Part shown: piece by piece, positions 24,734 through 36,358 of the stretch | Layout: each line of letters begins with the position of its first letter | Position numbering within the stretch: the stretch's first letter is position 1 | From: Paraphoma chrysanthemicola | Taxonomy: Eukaryota > Ascomycota > Dothideomycetes > Pleosporales > Phaeosphaeriaceae | Direction of reading: 5' to 3' | Assembly: GCA_020744225.1 (NCBI GenBank) | Contig: JAGMWG010000003.1 | Coordinates: 558,001-622,000 of the forward strand | DNA: 64,000 nucleotides | Notes under the pieces: generated by a model | Seen by the model: the letters and a program-made list of their open reading frames with translations, nothing else | Database searches by the model: none | Told to the model about the DNA's origin: nothing | Made by a program: the position numbers and the translations under genes

Positions 24734-25858
24734 ATGTCTTCTTTGCCCGAAACTCACGCTGCTCTCTTGCAAACCACCTATGCTCAGCCTCTGGAGCTCA
24801 AATCCCTCCCAACACCTCATCCTACACCCGGCAGCGTAATTATCCGCATTAACTACGCCCCCGTCCTCTCTTACTCCAAAGGCATTTTTAACGGTACACG
24901 CGGCTACTCGTACCCCACGCCTCTCGTCCCTGGCTCTAGTGGCATTGGCCGTGTCGCTGCGCTTGGACTAGACGCTACATCTCTCGAGGTCGGGCAATTG
25001 GTCTTCGTTGATTCTGTGATTCGTAGCCGCGATGACCCGACTGATGTATTCCTCATGGGTATAACGCAGGGCGGGACGAAAGGAGGTGCTAGACTGATGA
25101 GAGATGTGTGGCGCAATGGCACGTACGCGGAGTATGTGGCTGTACCGCTGGAGAATGTCGCTGTGATGAATGAAGAGAAATTACTTGGGAAGCTCGGATA
25201 TAAAGAATCTGAACTGGCGGGGCTGGCCAGGTATGGCGTTCCATATGGTGGTTTGCGCGACATCGGGCTGGAAGTTGGCGAGACGATCATCGTCACGCCA
25301 GCGACCGGCGCGTTTGGTGGTGCGGCTGTTGCGATGGCGCTGGCGATGGGTGCCAAGGTAATCGCGGCCGGCAGAAATGAGCGGAAGTTGAAAGGCCTCG
25401 TCGAACAATTTGGCGAGGAGAGAGTGAAAATTGTGAAGATTACGGAGGATGTGGCGGATCATGTGGAGGCCTTGAAGCAGGCAGCTGGTGGGCCTATAGA
25501 CGCAGTGTTTGAGATCTCGCCACCGATGGCTGCGGAATCCACGCATCTCAAATCTGCCATCCTAGCGGTAAGACACGGCGGGAGAGTTAGTCTGATGGGT
25601 GGTATATTGGAGGATTACGCTATACCATTGAGAGATATCATGCGTAAGAATCTCGTGCTGCGGGGAAAGTGGATGTGCGAGCGGGCCGACGTCAAACATC
25701 TGGTCAGAATGGTGGAAAACGGGATACTGAAGATTGGAGAGAGGGGAGGCGTCAAGAGTGTAGGAGAATACGGGTTTGAAGACTGGGAGGAAGCCTTTGA
25801 AGTTGCCAGTAAAGAGGCAGGCTGGGACTCGGCAGTAATCTTGAGGGCAGAAACATGA
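24734..25858 (+). CDS. medium-chain (alcohol/quinone-type) dehydrogenase/reductase
   Basis: Single-exon gene of 374 residues, start at the ATG at 24734 (MSSLPETHAALLQ). The N-terminal GroES-like fold includes PTPHPTPGSVIIRINYAPVL and LVPGSSGIGRVAALG. The nucleotide fold has TPATGAFGGAAVAMALAMGA followed by VIAAGRNERKLKGL, and DAVFEISPP. The usual structural-zinc cysteine cluster and the catalytic-zinc Cys-His pair are absent, so this looks like a zinc-independent MDR member, probably NADPH-dependent. The substrate cannot be read from sequence. No neighbouring biosynthetic genes suggest a pathway. Confidence 0.88.
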   Translation: MSSLPETHAALLQTTYAQPLELKSLPTPHPTPGSVIIRINYAPVLSYSKGIFNGTRGYSYPTPLVPGSSGIGRVAALGLDATSLEVGQLVFVDSVIRSRDDPTDVFLMGITQGGTKGGARLMRDVWRNGTYAEYVAVPLENVAVMNEEKLLGKLGYKESELAGLARYGVPYGGLRDIGLEVGETIIVTPATGAFGGAAVAMALAMGAKVIAAGRNERKLKGLVEQFGEERVKIVKITEDVADHVEALKQAAGGPIDAVFEISPPMAAESTHLKSAILAVRHGGRVSLMGGILEDYAIPLRDIMRKNLVLRGKWMCERADVKHLVRMVENGILKIGERGGVKSVGEYGFEDWEEAFEVASKEAGWDSAVILRAET

Positions 25859-26503
25859 TGCAGTCTTTCTGCAAAAGGAGCCGAGGGCCTAGCAGGATTT
25901 TACCATTACAGCCATCCAACAAGGCCGCTGCCAGTTCACGTGGAGATTGAACTCAGATGTATGTTTAGTTGAACCTTTAGAATCAGTAAATGCTCATGAA
26001 CAAGCATGGTCTTGTCGAGAGGGCCTTCAATTTTGACGCAAGTGGTAGACAAGACGAGGGGTATTATTGAGCTTGGCATTGGATCCTTTCCCACCGCGCA
26101 AGCAGCGTGCAATGTCTTGCATCTGGTTGTTGTAAATGGTGGCGAATCTTCGCAGTCGCGGAACAGCCTGTGTAGTGATGTGCCCATTTTTGCGATGTCT
26201 TGGGATGCTATCAGAGGTAGCCTTCGTCTCCCAGGTCTGAGAACTCGGGGAAGTAGTGGAACCCGTTGCTATATATACAGGATATCAGGTAAGTATATTC
26301 AAGATCATCGATCATGCTTGGTGGGAGTAGAGCGGGTCCTGGAGCAGAAGTGCTCGTAGGAAGGAGAGAGTGATCGGTAAAAGGTTTTTCCGAGCGGGGA
26401 CGCTAGCTTGTTAGCGTCAAAAAAGTCAAGAGTTGTATTGGAGTTTGCGTAAACTTCTGGCAATCCTCAGACTCTCCAACATAACCATTTACGACACAAC
26501 ATC
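25859..26503. other. intergenic
   Basis: Promoter region of the Dbp9 gene and 3' flank of the dehydrogenase. Open frames on both strands lack any domain. Confidence 0.5.
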
Positions 26504-28338
26504 ATGGCCTTGAAACGCAAATTGAACGAACACGATGTTCCGGAGCCTGAGTCATCGCCATCATCAAAGCGCAGAGCCAGCGATGCATCACAAACTGAGC
26601 CCGCCAGCCCACCACCAGCTCCCAAAGAAGTAACCGCTTCTTTTGCCGATCTACAGCTCGAGCCGCGGCTACTGAGAGGCATAAGAGACCAAAAATGGAA
26701 CTCACCGACTGCCGTGCAATCAAAGGCCATACCGTTGGCATTGCAGGGCCGCGACATTCTTGCGCGTAGTGGGACTGGCACAGGCAAGACGGGCGCATAC
26801 CTGCTTCCCATCCTGCACAACACACTACGCCGAAAAGGAAAGACGTCGCTTATTCTCGTACCCACCAAAGAGCTCGCGCTGCAGATCACAAAGGTTGCAA
26901 AGGCCCTCTCAGCACACTGCGGCCAGGAAATCAGGATACAGAACATCGCAGGGAAGGAATCAGAGGTCGTGACCAAGGCAAAGCTGGCGGACATTCCGGA
27001 CGTCGTCATTGCGACACCGGCGCGAGCAAGTGCGAACATCAACAATGGCGCGCTAGCTGTGGCGGAGCTTGCGCACTTGGTGGTGGACGAGGGTGACCTG
27101 GTGTTAGGCTATGGCTTCAAGGAGGACCTCGACCAGATCGCCCAGAATATCCCAAAGGGCGTCCAGATGTTTCTCATGTCAGCAACCCTCAACACGGAAG
27201 TTGAATCGCTCGGCGGCCTTCTTTGCAACGACCCCGTGGTCCTCAAGCTTGACGATCTCGACAAGGACTCAAAGCGAGTAAAGCAATACGTCATAAAGTG
27301 CGCAGAGGAGGAGAAGTTCCTGCTGATATACGCAATGTTCAAGCTGGGGCTGATCAAGGGCAAAACGATTGTGTTCGTGGGAGACACGGACCGCTCCTAC
27401 CGCGTCAAGCTGTTCCTCGAGCAGTTCGGTATCAAGTCGTGCGTTTTAAACTCGGAACTGCCACTTGCTTCACGACTGCACATCGTCGAGGAGTTCAACA
27501 AGAACATCTACAACATCTTGATTGCATCAGATGAGACCGAGATTCTGGGCGTGCAGCAGAAGGAGGGTGGAGGGCGACCGAAGAAGAAGTCGAAGACGGA
27601 TAAGGAGAGCAAGAACGATTCTGGTGTCTCCCGCGGCATCGACTTCCTCAACGTCTCCTGCGTCCTCAATTTCGATTTCCCCGCCACCTACAAGTCGTAT
27701 TTCCACCGCATCGGCCGAACCGCGCGCGCTGGCAAGTCGGGCACTGCCATTACGTTCATCATACCGAAGGAGAAATACAGGAAGCACAAGTCGACCACCT
27801 TTGCTGGGTGCGAGAATGATGAGGAGATATTGAAGAAGGTGGAAAAGCACCAAGAAGCTGGGCAGAAGTTGGAGAACTATAACTTTGACATGAAGCGGCT
27901 CGAGCCATTCAGGTATCGGTTTGGGGATGCTCTGCGGTCAGTCACACGAATCGCGATTCGAGAGGCACGCATCAAAGAGATTCGGTTGGAGCTGTCCAAG
28001 TCACAGAAGCTCTCCCGCTACGTATGTTACTTACCGCACTACGGCCATACAATACTAACATCGTCAAGTTCGAAGAAAACCCTGAAGCCCTCGCACACCT
28101 CCGACACGACCAGACGCTAAACCATCCTGCGCGCATACAACCACATCTCAAGCATGTTCCAGACTATCTGTTGCCTGGCGGAAGCAGGAAGCCCGCGGAC
28201 GTCGGCTTCGTTGGCTTGAATGTGCCTCGGGTGGACAGAAAGAAGTACGTTAAGGGCCGGGGTAGAAAGGTGGTGAGGAGGAACGGTAAGGTCGACCCGC
28301 TGAAAACTTTCAACGCGAGAGGAAAGGGCAAGAAATAA
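26504..28338 (+). CDS. dbp9: DEAD-box RNA helicase Dbp9 (60S ribosome assembly), with DEGD in motif II
   Basis: Nucleolar ATP-dependent RNA helicase used in making the large ribosomal subunit. Two exons, 26504-28021 and 28069-28338, with a 47-nt intron (GTATGT ... TACTAACATCGTCAAG), give 595 residues. In order: Q-motif region with F47 and Q72, Walker A ARSGTGTGKT (87-96), PTKELALQ, TPAR, motif II VDEGDLVLGYGF, SAT, TIVFVGDTDRSYR, and HRIGRTARAG. The insert of basic residues before motif V (GGGRPKKKSKTDK) and the C-terminal RKYVKGRGRKVVRR-type basic tail are typical of Dbp9. Motif II reads D-E-G-D where the family normally has D-E-A-D. The reading frame is otherwise intact and well conserved. 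Confidence 0.94.
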
Positions 28339-29113
28339 GGTCAACACCCTAGATGTCCCACGAAAAAATCAGATTATTGCACCTGATCTCAGCATGATTG
28401 TCTAACGTTGTTGCTATGCTGATACCGCATTCCCACTATCAGCCAATTGGTATGCCGCCACACGATGTCATGGCATTCAAGAGCCAGCGTGATTATTCTG
28501 CTGAGATATATTCCTGGAATGTCGACTAGACAGGTTGATCTGCGCGCTTCGCAAATTTCACGCTTAATCTCCTGGGCAAGCTCGCATGTCTCAAAGACGG
28601 TTCTTTTGGATGTATCCAAGCGCATTCTTTGGGGCAGGACTTCGTGTCTGACTGCTGGGCATGTGAACTGGTGGATCCAAAGATTAGACTGAAACGACTA
28701 GTGGACAAAAGTCGCGCCCTTTCCTAGTACTGCATTCTCATAACGACTATCATTAACGGTACGCAGCCTTGTTGAATTTCGCAAGTCTAGATGAGGCTCT
28801 GGGAGATGCACACCATTCAAAGATGCGCAGCTGTCACTGGCTGACCACAGCCACAATCTGCATACGGATCCAGCCTCACTTTGCATCCTCGGGGCTCGTT
28901 GTGACCAACAACACTGGATCAGCGGGACCAGAAGGACACATACGCACACTCAAGTATCGCGCAATGGTCTGCACCAAGTGCCCGACACCTCACTACCACG
29001 GAAGTGCTCGCTACAACAGTGACCGGGCGCTGACGGGCAAGGCGCAAGGCTAGCACGTTGCGGCCGTCACAGGCAGGACTAGGCTGTCGAATCGTGGCTT
29101 ATCGGTACAAGCC
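28339..29113. other. intergenic, boundary between conserved genes and the kinase/DUF6590 cluster
   Basis: No gene seen. This marks the change from housekeeping-type genes to the accessory cluster. Confidence 0.5.
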
Positions 29114-30710
29114 ATGGCCTCAGATAATCTGATCATTGCATCACCTGGTAAGACTTTAAGAGGATTTTGCCCAAGCAGTTCTTGAGCGATCACAGATGCA
29201 CGCGAAATCGACGTTCCGACCGTTGCAAACTCGGATCAACAAGACAACGACGACCACTTTCCAATCAACGAAAAAGTGCATTTTCGGTACACGGTTATAG
29301 ACCAGATTGATCATGGATCCACTGGCAATGTTGAACAAGTCCGAGACGAGCAGCGTGGCCTCACTTTCGCCCGCCAGCGAATCGAGATCGAATCAGAAAG
29401 CAGCCGCAAAGACAAGCAGAATGTCTTTGCCAAAGAAATTAAGACCATCAAGAGCTTAGTAGGACATTCGCATTTCGTTCGCTTCGTCGAGGGATATGCC
29501 ACCATACGCCATTTCTACCTCGTTTTGCAGCCCAGAGCAGACAAAGGCGACCTTGCACGCTACCTTGACGCATACCTCAGCTCGAGGAGAAAGCCTCTCG
29601 ATTCGGGAACGGAATCCATGACTTATGTTCTTGAGCGCGCTTTGGGCTGTCTGGCTAGCGGACTTGCATTCATGCATGAGAAGGAGATATGCCACAGAGA
29701 TGTAAAGCCTAAGAATATCCTGATCAACGAAGGCGCAGTTGTGTGGGCGGATTTCGGCTACTCTCGTGATTATAGTCTGTTCGAGCACGATGTCACCAAA
29801 GGCCCCGTAGATGCTCAAACAAAACGTTATTCTGCACCAGAAGTTCTCTTGCGGGACGAAAGAGACTCGAAAGCAGATATATACTCCTTAGGCTGCGTCT
29901 TCTTGGAGATCTTCTATGCGATCGTTTGGGGCCGGACCGCATTATCACCTGGCAAGCTGTTCTCGGAACAAATGCCGCACCTGCTGCTCGCGGTCGACGC
30001 TAATGAGGTCCCAGAGATTTACATTTCTCCCCAGCCTCATAAGCCGAATAGATTCGCACAATCCGTCTGACAGGCCAGGCGCTGTAGCAGTATGCCAAGA
30101 ACTTTTCAAGAGGGAGAAGTTCGGTTGCAGTGTATGCACTACGCGTCACAGCATGAAAGGTGCACCAGAATCGGGACTTAGTGAGACTGTGGTGAAGGTA
30201 GAAGATGCACAGAGACGGATAACTAGGAATACCGAAAGACAAATCACTGCGTTAGTAGGGGAGAGCCCAGTGCTATCAGCCCTTGTCGACATCGCGAAAG
30301 ATTCTACTACTACTAAAAGTCAGTTCAAGCCGACAAGTTTGCAACCGAGACAGTCATCTCCTTGGACAGACCCAGAACCAAGTTCCAACCGTGCTCAGTT
30401 GGTGACGGAAGTACTGCAGACCCTAGCGAAAGCTCAAACGCGGTCTTCCTGCAACAATTCACAAGTGTCGAGTTGGACGTCACTCCAGGATTCGATGAAC
30501 GGAAAACAACAAATTATACTACCTCAAACACACGGTAACTTCCGATACAAACCATCTCAAGTACAGCACGAATCTCAGAGCAGAGAAACCCCTCCGACCT
30601 TTGACGAATATTTACCAGCCAACTATCCAGATGAGGAAGATACGTTCAAGCCGCCGATACAAACAAATCCTGATACCCCCACACGGACATTCTCTGCCAG
30701 AGGTGTATAA
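29114..30710 (+). pseudogene. protein kinase K1, frameshifted and lacking the usual ATP-site lysine
   Basis: Exon 1 29114-29147, a 48-nt intron, then exon 2 from 29196. Gly-rich loop HGSTGNVEQV, catalytic loop CHRDVKPKN, metal site ADFGYS and RYSAPEV are clear. The beta-3 lysine is replaced: FARQ where K2 and K3 have YARK. The kinase frame ends at 30070, but the expected last lobe (FLPSLISRI, NPSDRPGAVAVCQ, then FGCSVC) continues in the next frame to 30710, so one extra base lies near 30000-30015. Counting residues between flanking motifs gives the same spacing as K2, which supports a single-base insertion. After the kinase come about 190 Ser/Gln/Thr-rich residues. Probably a decaying member of the cluster family; a base error in the assembly is the alternative. 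Confidence 0.72.
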
Positions 30711-31022
30711 TTCAGCTGCAGACAGTTTGAATGCGCCTCCCGTAGTTTCAGTTAGCTGGAGACTTGCAACTGAAGCAGTGCGACTACTCGCCATCGGCAG
30801 TGCAATCGAAGAAACTCGACGGCGGCTCGTCCAGCACCCATCAACGACGAACTCTATCTTCCCTGATATTATGAGCGTAGCAAATGGACCTACAGAATCT
30901 GTGCAGACCAGTAACTTGAGAACGAGCACAATTTGCAAGGAATGCCTCTTGCGGCAAATTGTGAAAGGAGTTCAGAAAATCTGCCCAGAGTTCCGACGCT
31001 TTCGAATTCGCTGTCGTTGTTG

Positions 31023-31086
31023 CCTCCTCCTCCTCCTCCTCCTCCTCCTCCTCCTCCTCCACCACCACCACCACCACCGCCGCCGC
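31023..31086. repeat. CCT/CAC triplet microsatellite
   Basis: About a dozen CCT units followed by CAC and CCG-type units. It encodes uninterrupted proline in the forward frame used by the proline-rich ORF. Confidence 0.9.
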
Positions 31087-31600
31087 CTGATGACATACAA
31101 TCGCCGTCTCCACAACCGTGGCTTCCAGCACGCCCTGACGTTTATCCGTTGTATCCACCACCGCCGCCTCCCGAGGATACGCTTTCAGCATATTCGCAAC
31201 CGCTGCCGCCGCCACCATCATCTGGTGACTTTTCACCGCCTAACTCACCGTTCTTCAGCCCATACTCTCCAATTCCATCAACTTTGTCCAGAAATCTTCC
31301 ACCATCTCCGCCACCGCCACAGGACGACTTCCCGCCACCACCACCACCATCGCCACCTCTCCAATCTAGCTACTATCAACCACCGCCCCCTCCACCACCA
31401 CCATCTCCTTTGGAGGGCCTTCGACCTCCGCCACCCCCTGAATCAGATTTCAGGCTAGCTGCTCCACCACCACCTCCGCCCTAATATCCTCTTGTTCGTA
31501 ATTCTCAGGCTCCACCGCCTCCTCTGCCGCCTCCTCCCGATGTTCGACCTTTAGAGAATCCTCCACCCCTTCCACCTAGTCTAAACCTAGCGCTTGCACC

Positions 31601-31684
31601 CCCACCACCTCCATCGTTTCAACGTCCCTTTGTTCAAATGTCCCCACCACCTCCATCGTTTCAACGTCCCTTTGTTCAAATGTC
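31601..31684. repeat. exact 42-bp tandem duplication
   Basis: Bases 31601-31642 and 31643-31684 are identical and encode a 14-residue unit (PPPPSFQRPFVQMS) twice. A 42-bp unit keeps frame. Confidence 0.92.
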
Positions 31685-31690
31685 CCCACC

Positions 31691-31698
31691 ACCTCCTC

Positions 31699-31730
<32 letters not shown>
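31691..31730. repeat. CCG triplet microsatellite
   Basis: Run of about 13 CCG units in the proline frame. Confidence 0.9.
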
Positions 31731-31859
31731 ATATCCGCCTCAACCTTCCCAGCCCGCGGCTCTTTATTACCACAAAGCTGGATTCTGCGTGAAAGCAATC
31801 ATAAAAACTACTCGCAAGCTACGAACAATGCTGGTATGTCTTACAAGATCATGATGTAA

Positions 31860-32753
31860 AAATGGTTTCTGAGCATGAACTTTAGGCCGTGAATCTGCAC
31901 CGTGGAACAAGCTCTCACGGCTCTAATGTCTGGGCTAGAGCTTGGACAATGCGATAGTACCAAATGATCGAGCTGATTGTAGTGTTCGGATGGCAGTAGC
32001 TCTCAGAAATGAAATGGAAGACTGAGTTCTTCTCACTGGGTAATCGGTTGAGGCATGGTCAGCATGGCAGGTTCGCGAATGGGTCGCGATGGAAGAGAAT
32101 CTAAATGTGGAATTTGAAGACTGGTACGAGAGCTACAGTAGCGTGATTCTATTGAACGATGCGCCTTTGAGGGTGCAGCAGGCACCAGGCTGGCTTATGT
32201 AACGTCGGAGAATTGTGACCGCGCTTGTAAGGAACCAGGCACTCCATCAACATCCCTTCTTTCTTCGGCTCTGAAGAGCTGGCTATCTCCTCTGATCCAC
32301 AAAGAGCGTTAATCTTTCCTTATCTGGGGGTGGTAGCTTCAGAGTACAAGTGGAAAAAGAAAGTCCACGTCGTTGAGGCTGAGTTCGCATTGCGCGCTTC
32401 AGAAACTAACTTACCAATCATGTGCGACCTGCTGCGGCCACTCAATGCGAGAAGCTGCGACCCCGCGAGTCCTCCACATTTCAGCCTTCCTCATGAAATA
32501 TTGCCTGTGACTTCTTTCTCTTACTCGCTCCTCTTTTCGCAACCGGAGTGACCAATATATTTCGACATAAGTACGTACAAGATGACTGCATAGATGCATT
32601 GCTATGTGTATAGCTCGGAGCATGAGATACTCGACCCTGACTAACTACCTTAGGTACCGTCCGCGAAGCTCCATTCCTGCCTCGTACCGCTCGCCTGCCC
32701 ATCGTCAATCGAAAGACCGCGCTACCAGGAATATATTATGAATTCGTAGAGCT
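31860..32753. other. intergenic upstream of K2
   Basis: No gene seen; likely promoter of K2. Confidence 0.5.
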
Positions 32754-34939
32754 ATGCTGTCAATCGAACACGGAGTGGACTATGAAGACGTGGAAGAAGC
32801 AAAACTGCCCTATGTGCATGTGCGGAATTTGGGGCATGGGCAGAGCGGCAATGTCGAAGAAGTGAAAGATGAGCTTACTGGTCACGTCTATGCTCGCAAG
32901 ACAATTCGGATCGTCGGTCCCAGTAGGGAAAGGGCTGAGCGAATGAGGGTCTTTCGTAACGAGATCGGGATCATACGTGGACTTGAGTCGCATAGGCACA
33001 TCATCAGCGTACACGCCACCTATGCCACCAAGCGCTACTTTGGCATACTGCTTCAGCCAGTGGCCAGCGAGGGCGACCTGGAAGACTTTCTGACTGAGTT
33101 CAGAGAATCCTCAAATGAAGCAGACATTCACCAGCTTCTCAGTGCTCGTGCCGCGGGCGTAACCACAATATTGTCAGCATTTGGATGCCTGGTAAGTGGG
33201 CTAGCCTTCATGCATGGAAAAAGAATCCGCCATAAGGACATCAAGCCACGAAATATACTTGTGCATGAGGGCCGCATGCTTTACACAGACTTCGGCTATT
33301 CCTTTGACTCTAACGGCTTTACACGCACCACGACAGAAGGCTTGCACGGCTTTCTGACGCGCCGATACTCTGCTCCTGAGGTAATCAAGTGTGAGCCGCG
33401 GAATTCGAAGTCGGACGTCTTCTCCTTAGGTTGCGTTTTCCTCGAAATGCTCTCGGCCCTCACCCAGTCGTTAACTTGCAATGAAGAACAACTGTATTCG
33501 GATGTGTTGGATAGCGTTCATGAAGAGCTTCGCGCTTTGAACGTTCCTTTTCGATTGGCGATCTTACCAAGACTCATCACTTCTATGACACTACAAGACC
33601 AGAAAGATCGCCCCACGGCTCGACAGATCTGTGATCTAACCACATGCCACGTCAACTTGTCTTGTATTGAGTGTCGTGCAAAACCTCCTCCAAATGAAGT
33701 ATCTGGCCAGGAGACCTGCAATGCCCCCGCAGATTTGTTGGGTCAGGTTGTTACCGCCGATATTCCGGCTGATATAAAAAACATCTCAGGGCTACGATAT
33801 TACACCCGCTGGACATGGTCCGAAGCTTATCGTCGCCACTACATGTACCTCATGGAGCAGAATCACATAGTGGATACATTTTGGAGTCCTCAAGACATTT
33901 CTGTGTAAGCACATTGTCTTCCTTTTTGAGTGACTCTGATCACTCGCTCTTGGTCAGAGGTCCATCAGGATAATTTTTTCAACAGATCATCGCTCGGTTC
34001 GCAGCTGGCAGGCTCAGTCGCAAAAGAAATTGAGCCAGCGCAAGAACGTATAGACGACAAGAGTTCTGACGCAAACATGGCACCAACGAGTCAGTCCGAA
34101 GGATATACAGAATTCGGTTGAGTGGAAACGCTGATGACTGTTAGCTCCCATCAATGTCAAAGACACGATCACATTCCAAGGAACTCCTAACGTAGGCTGG
34201 TACGAGCAACTAGAGTCACGTAGGTGACCTTAACTCCTGGTACAATCTATATGACTTAGCGTCTGATTAATCATGTCACAGGATACCGCATGAGAACTAG
34301 AGACGAGGCTCACAGGTTCTTCGTTAAAGGTCGCGTGTTTGCCATGTTGTGGTCAGAGACAGCGAGTCCTACCATGATAGGCAACCGCACCGCACTCACC
34401 GTTGGAAGATTCGGAGAAGGTGTTTACTCACAGATTCGCCGTTTTGTGGTGATGAGAGTGAACAAACAGAAACATTTTGTATATGCTTGGTCAGCCTTTA
34501 CTTCCGATTTATGCGTCAGACTAATTGGAACAGCGCGATAACTACGTACAGACATCAGGGTGTCCTGACTCCTGGCTGTGCAGCATCAGAACACGCAGTC
34601 GTGTATCTGAAGAATACACAGCCTACATACCTCCCAGGCGAATTGGAAAAGGGGATGCGCAAGGAACCCATCGAGATTACACCATGCGACTCTACTGAGA
34701 CATTGACACCGACTTCACGCTTGAGATTTGGCAAGCATCACTCCATCGAGTGGAACGTCAAAGTCCGTGAGGTCGGCCAAGTATCAGCTCACGACATGTC
34801 AAAGCTCCTGGATTATTACAAGGAGGAGATGAGCAACGGCTTCGACGATGACGACGACCTTTTGAAGCAGGGAGAGGATAACGCCATCGATCCTACTCCA
34901 TCCCAACGATCTGATCAACGCCACACCAATTTTCGGTAA
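32754..34939 (+). CDS. kinase K2: Ser/Thr kinase + WW-like box + DUF6590-like domain
   Basis: Five exons, 32754-33904, 33986-34089, 34145-34219, 34282-34489 and 34534-34939, all in phase, give 647 residues. Kinase domain residues about 20-300: Gly loop GHGQSG (27-32), K49, E70, catalytic loop H160-K161-D162 (HKD, not HRD) with N167, DFG 179-181, APE 207-209. A C-x-x-C pair follows (304-307). Residues 350-380 form a WW-like box (YTRWTWSEAYRRHYMYL then DTFWS). The last third is DUF6590-like: FFVKGRVFAMLWSE, YSQIRRFVVMRVNK, ITTYRHQGV, then IEWNVKVREVGQV. Exons 3-5 match gene D4 in position and phase (NMAP, TPINVKDTITFQGTP, Y-A-C junction), which supports the model. No signal peptide or membrane segment. 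The partner and substrate are unknown. Confidence 0.85.
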
Positions 34940-36358
34940 AAAGAATCTTCTCCGTTGCCACTCATGCATTGGGCACGAATTTAGAAGCAAAGAGAGAGCG
35001 GTACCCTGTCACATGAATATCCGCTCCTCGACAAAGCATCATCGGAAAGAAGGTAGGGACATATTGGTTCACTAAGCCACGAGAGATATTTAGCGCTGTT
35101 AATTCAGTCCTTCTCTCTTGAGGGAATATCCTGCCACACCATTACTCCTTTTCGCCACACCACGATACCTTCGTCTCATGCTGGTAGGGACAGATCTCAT
35201 ATTCATCGCATCGGTGTAGCGTTATTCTCTCTGTCTTACCTGTCGTTGTCTTTCACAATTGCATACAGGCGACATGAACCATATTCTGCGGTCTCTAGGC
35301 CCTGGCCGTCCCATTTTGAAGATGATTTCACTGTTGGTGCAGAACTATTGGTTCGCCCTTGGTTATGAATATGAGTCAAGGTGTATCACCTCTCTCTCTC
35401 ATACCAAAAATCGGTCATGACACCGATACCCTCAGGCGAAGTGAACATTGCGACTTCAGATGTCCCTTCGGTATACTTGAATTGTTAGTGCATAACGAAT
35501 CATAGCTACGCAACTTTACGCCACACAAACTACCTAGGAATTATGTTGCCATTTGCACCGAAGTATGTTCTACCTTGGCAGATACGCTTAGCTAACAAGG
35601 TGAAGAGAGAATGTGCACCAGGCTAGGATCCTTCGTGCCTGCGTGATCAAGACCTGTGTGATTTAGAGCTACAGAGGTTTATGTCACATTGAATTGGGCC
35701 AGGAAAGTTCAAAACACCAAGCGGAGTCTCTGTTTCAACTCAACACATTACAACGGCATGTTGCTTAAAATGTCAACCTATGCGCGCAAGATACTGTGAG
35801 CTATATACCTCAAGCATGTGTAAATCCTTGATCAGCAGTAGTCCGGATACATGTTCAGCGCATTGCCTGCGGGCCAAGCCTAGATGTTTTCGTACTCACG
35901 AATGTCTGAGCATTTTATCCTTCAGCGGACGCTATCAATACCCGTGAATGTGTATCAGAATTTATCAGCGAACAACTGCGTATTCAGTTACTACCGCGAT
36001 AGATGATCGACATCACTCAGCCTCCCCATCGACCCCTCATTCAATATGCATCAGGCTTGGCTTGGCGCGTGATGAGGTTGGCTAGATTGCCGAACGTGCA
36101 TGTATGCGAAGAACCCTGAGCTGTCACCGGTGAGTATAGTGGGGTAAAGTTGACTGTGTTCAGCGCGCGTTGTGATAAGCCTCGCTAGTCACGACTCCTC
36201 TTACCTGCTGAGACGAATGCCAGGTGCGATTGCGAATCGCATACATTCCTTAGGTAGTACTTCCACGGCACAGAGATATCGTCCCTCCATGGACTAGTGT
36301 GCGACAGCAATAGTCTGCTCTTTTGCCAGGGTCTAGCTCGCGAGCAAGCTTTTGCACG
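34940..36358. other. long intergenic region
   Basis: About 1.4 kb with no open frame of note on either strand and no recognisable RNA; the emptiest stretch of the cluster. Confidence 0.55.

Larger units (their letters stand above)
30711..31859 (+). pseudogene. proline-rich reading frame downstream of K1, interrupted
   Basis: A forward frame from 30933 encodes very long proline runs with interspersed Ser, Asp, Tyr and Gln, meets TAA at 31482-31484, and continues in the same frame with the same composition to 31859. The region 30711-30932 looks more protein-like in another frame (VSWRLATEAVRLLAIGSAIE). Perhaps this was a proline-rich tail of K1 or a separate gene; no splice path joins the pieces. 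Long His/Leu and Gly runs in other frames are reflections of the triplet repeats. Confidence 0.35.

Noticed and set aside
30601..31458. Long Leu/His-rich forward frame and Gly-rich reverse frame over the triplet repeats
   Set aside because: These are other-frame readings of the CCT/CAC microsatellite, not protein-like outside the repeat.
34117..34195. Alternative K2 introns (28 nt or 79 nt) starting at 34117
   Set aside because: One is too short and the other deletes the TPINVKDTITFQGTP block shared with D4; the donor at 34090 gives a normal 55-nt intron and keeps it.
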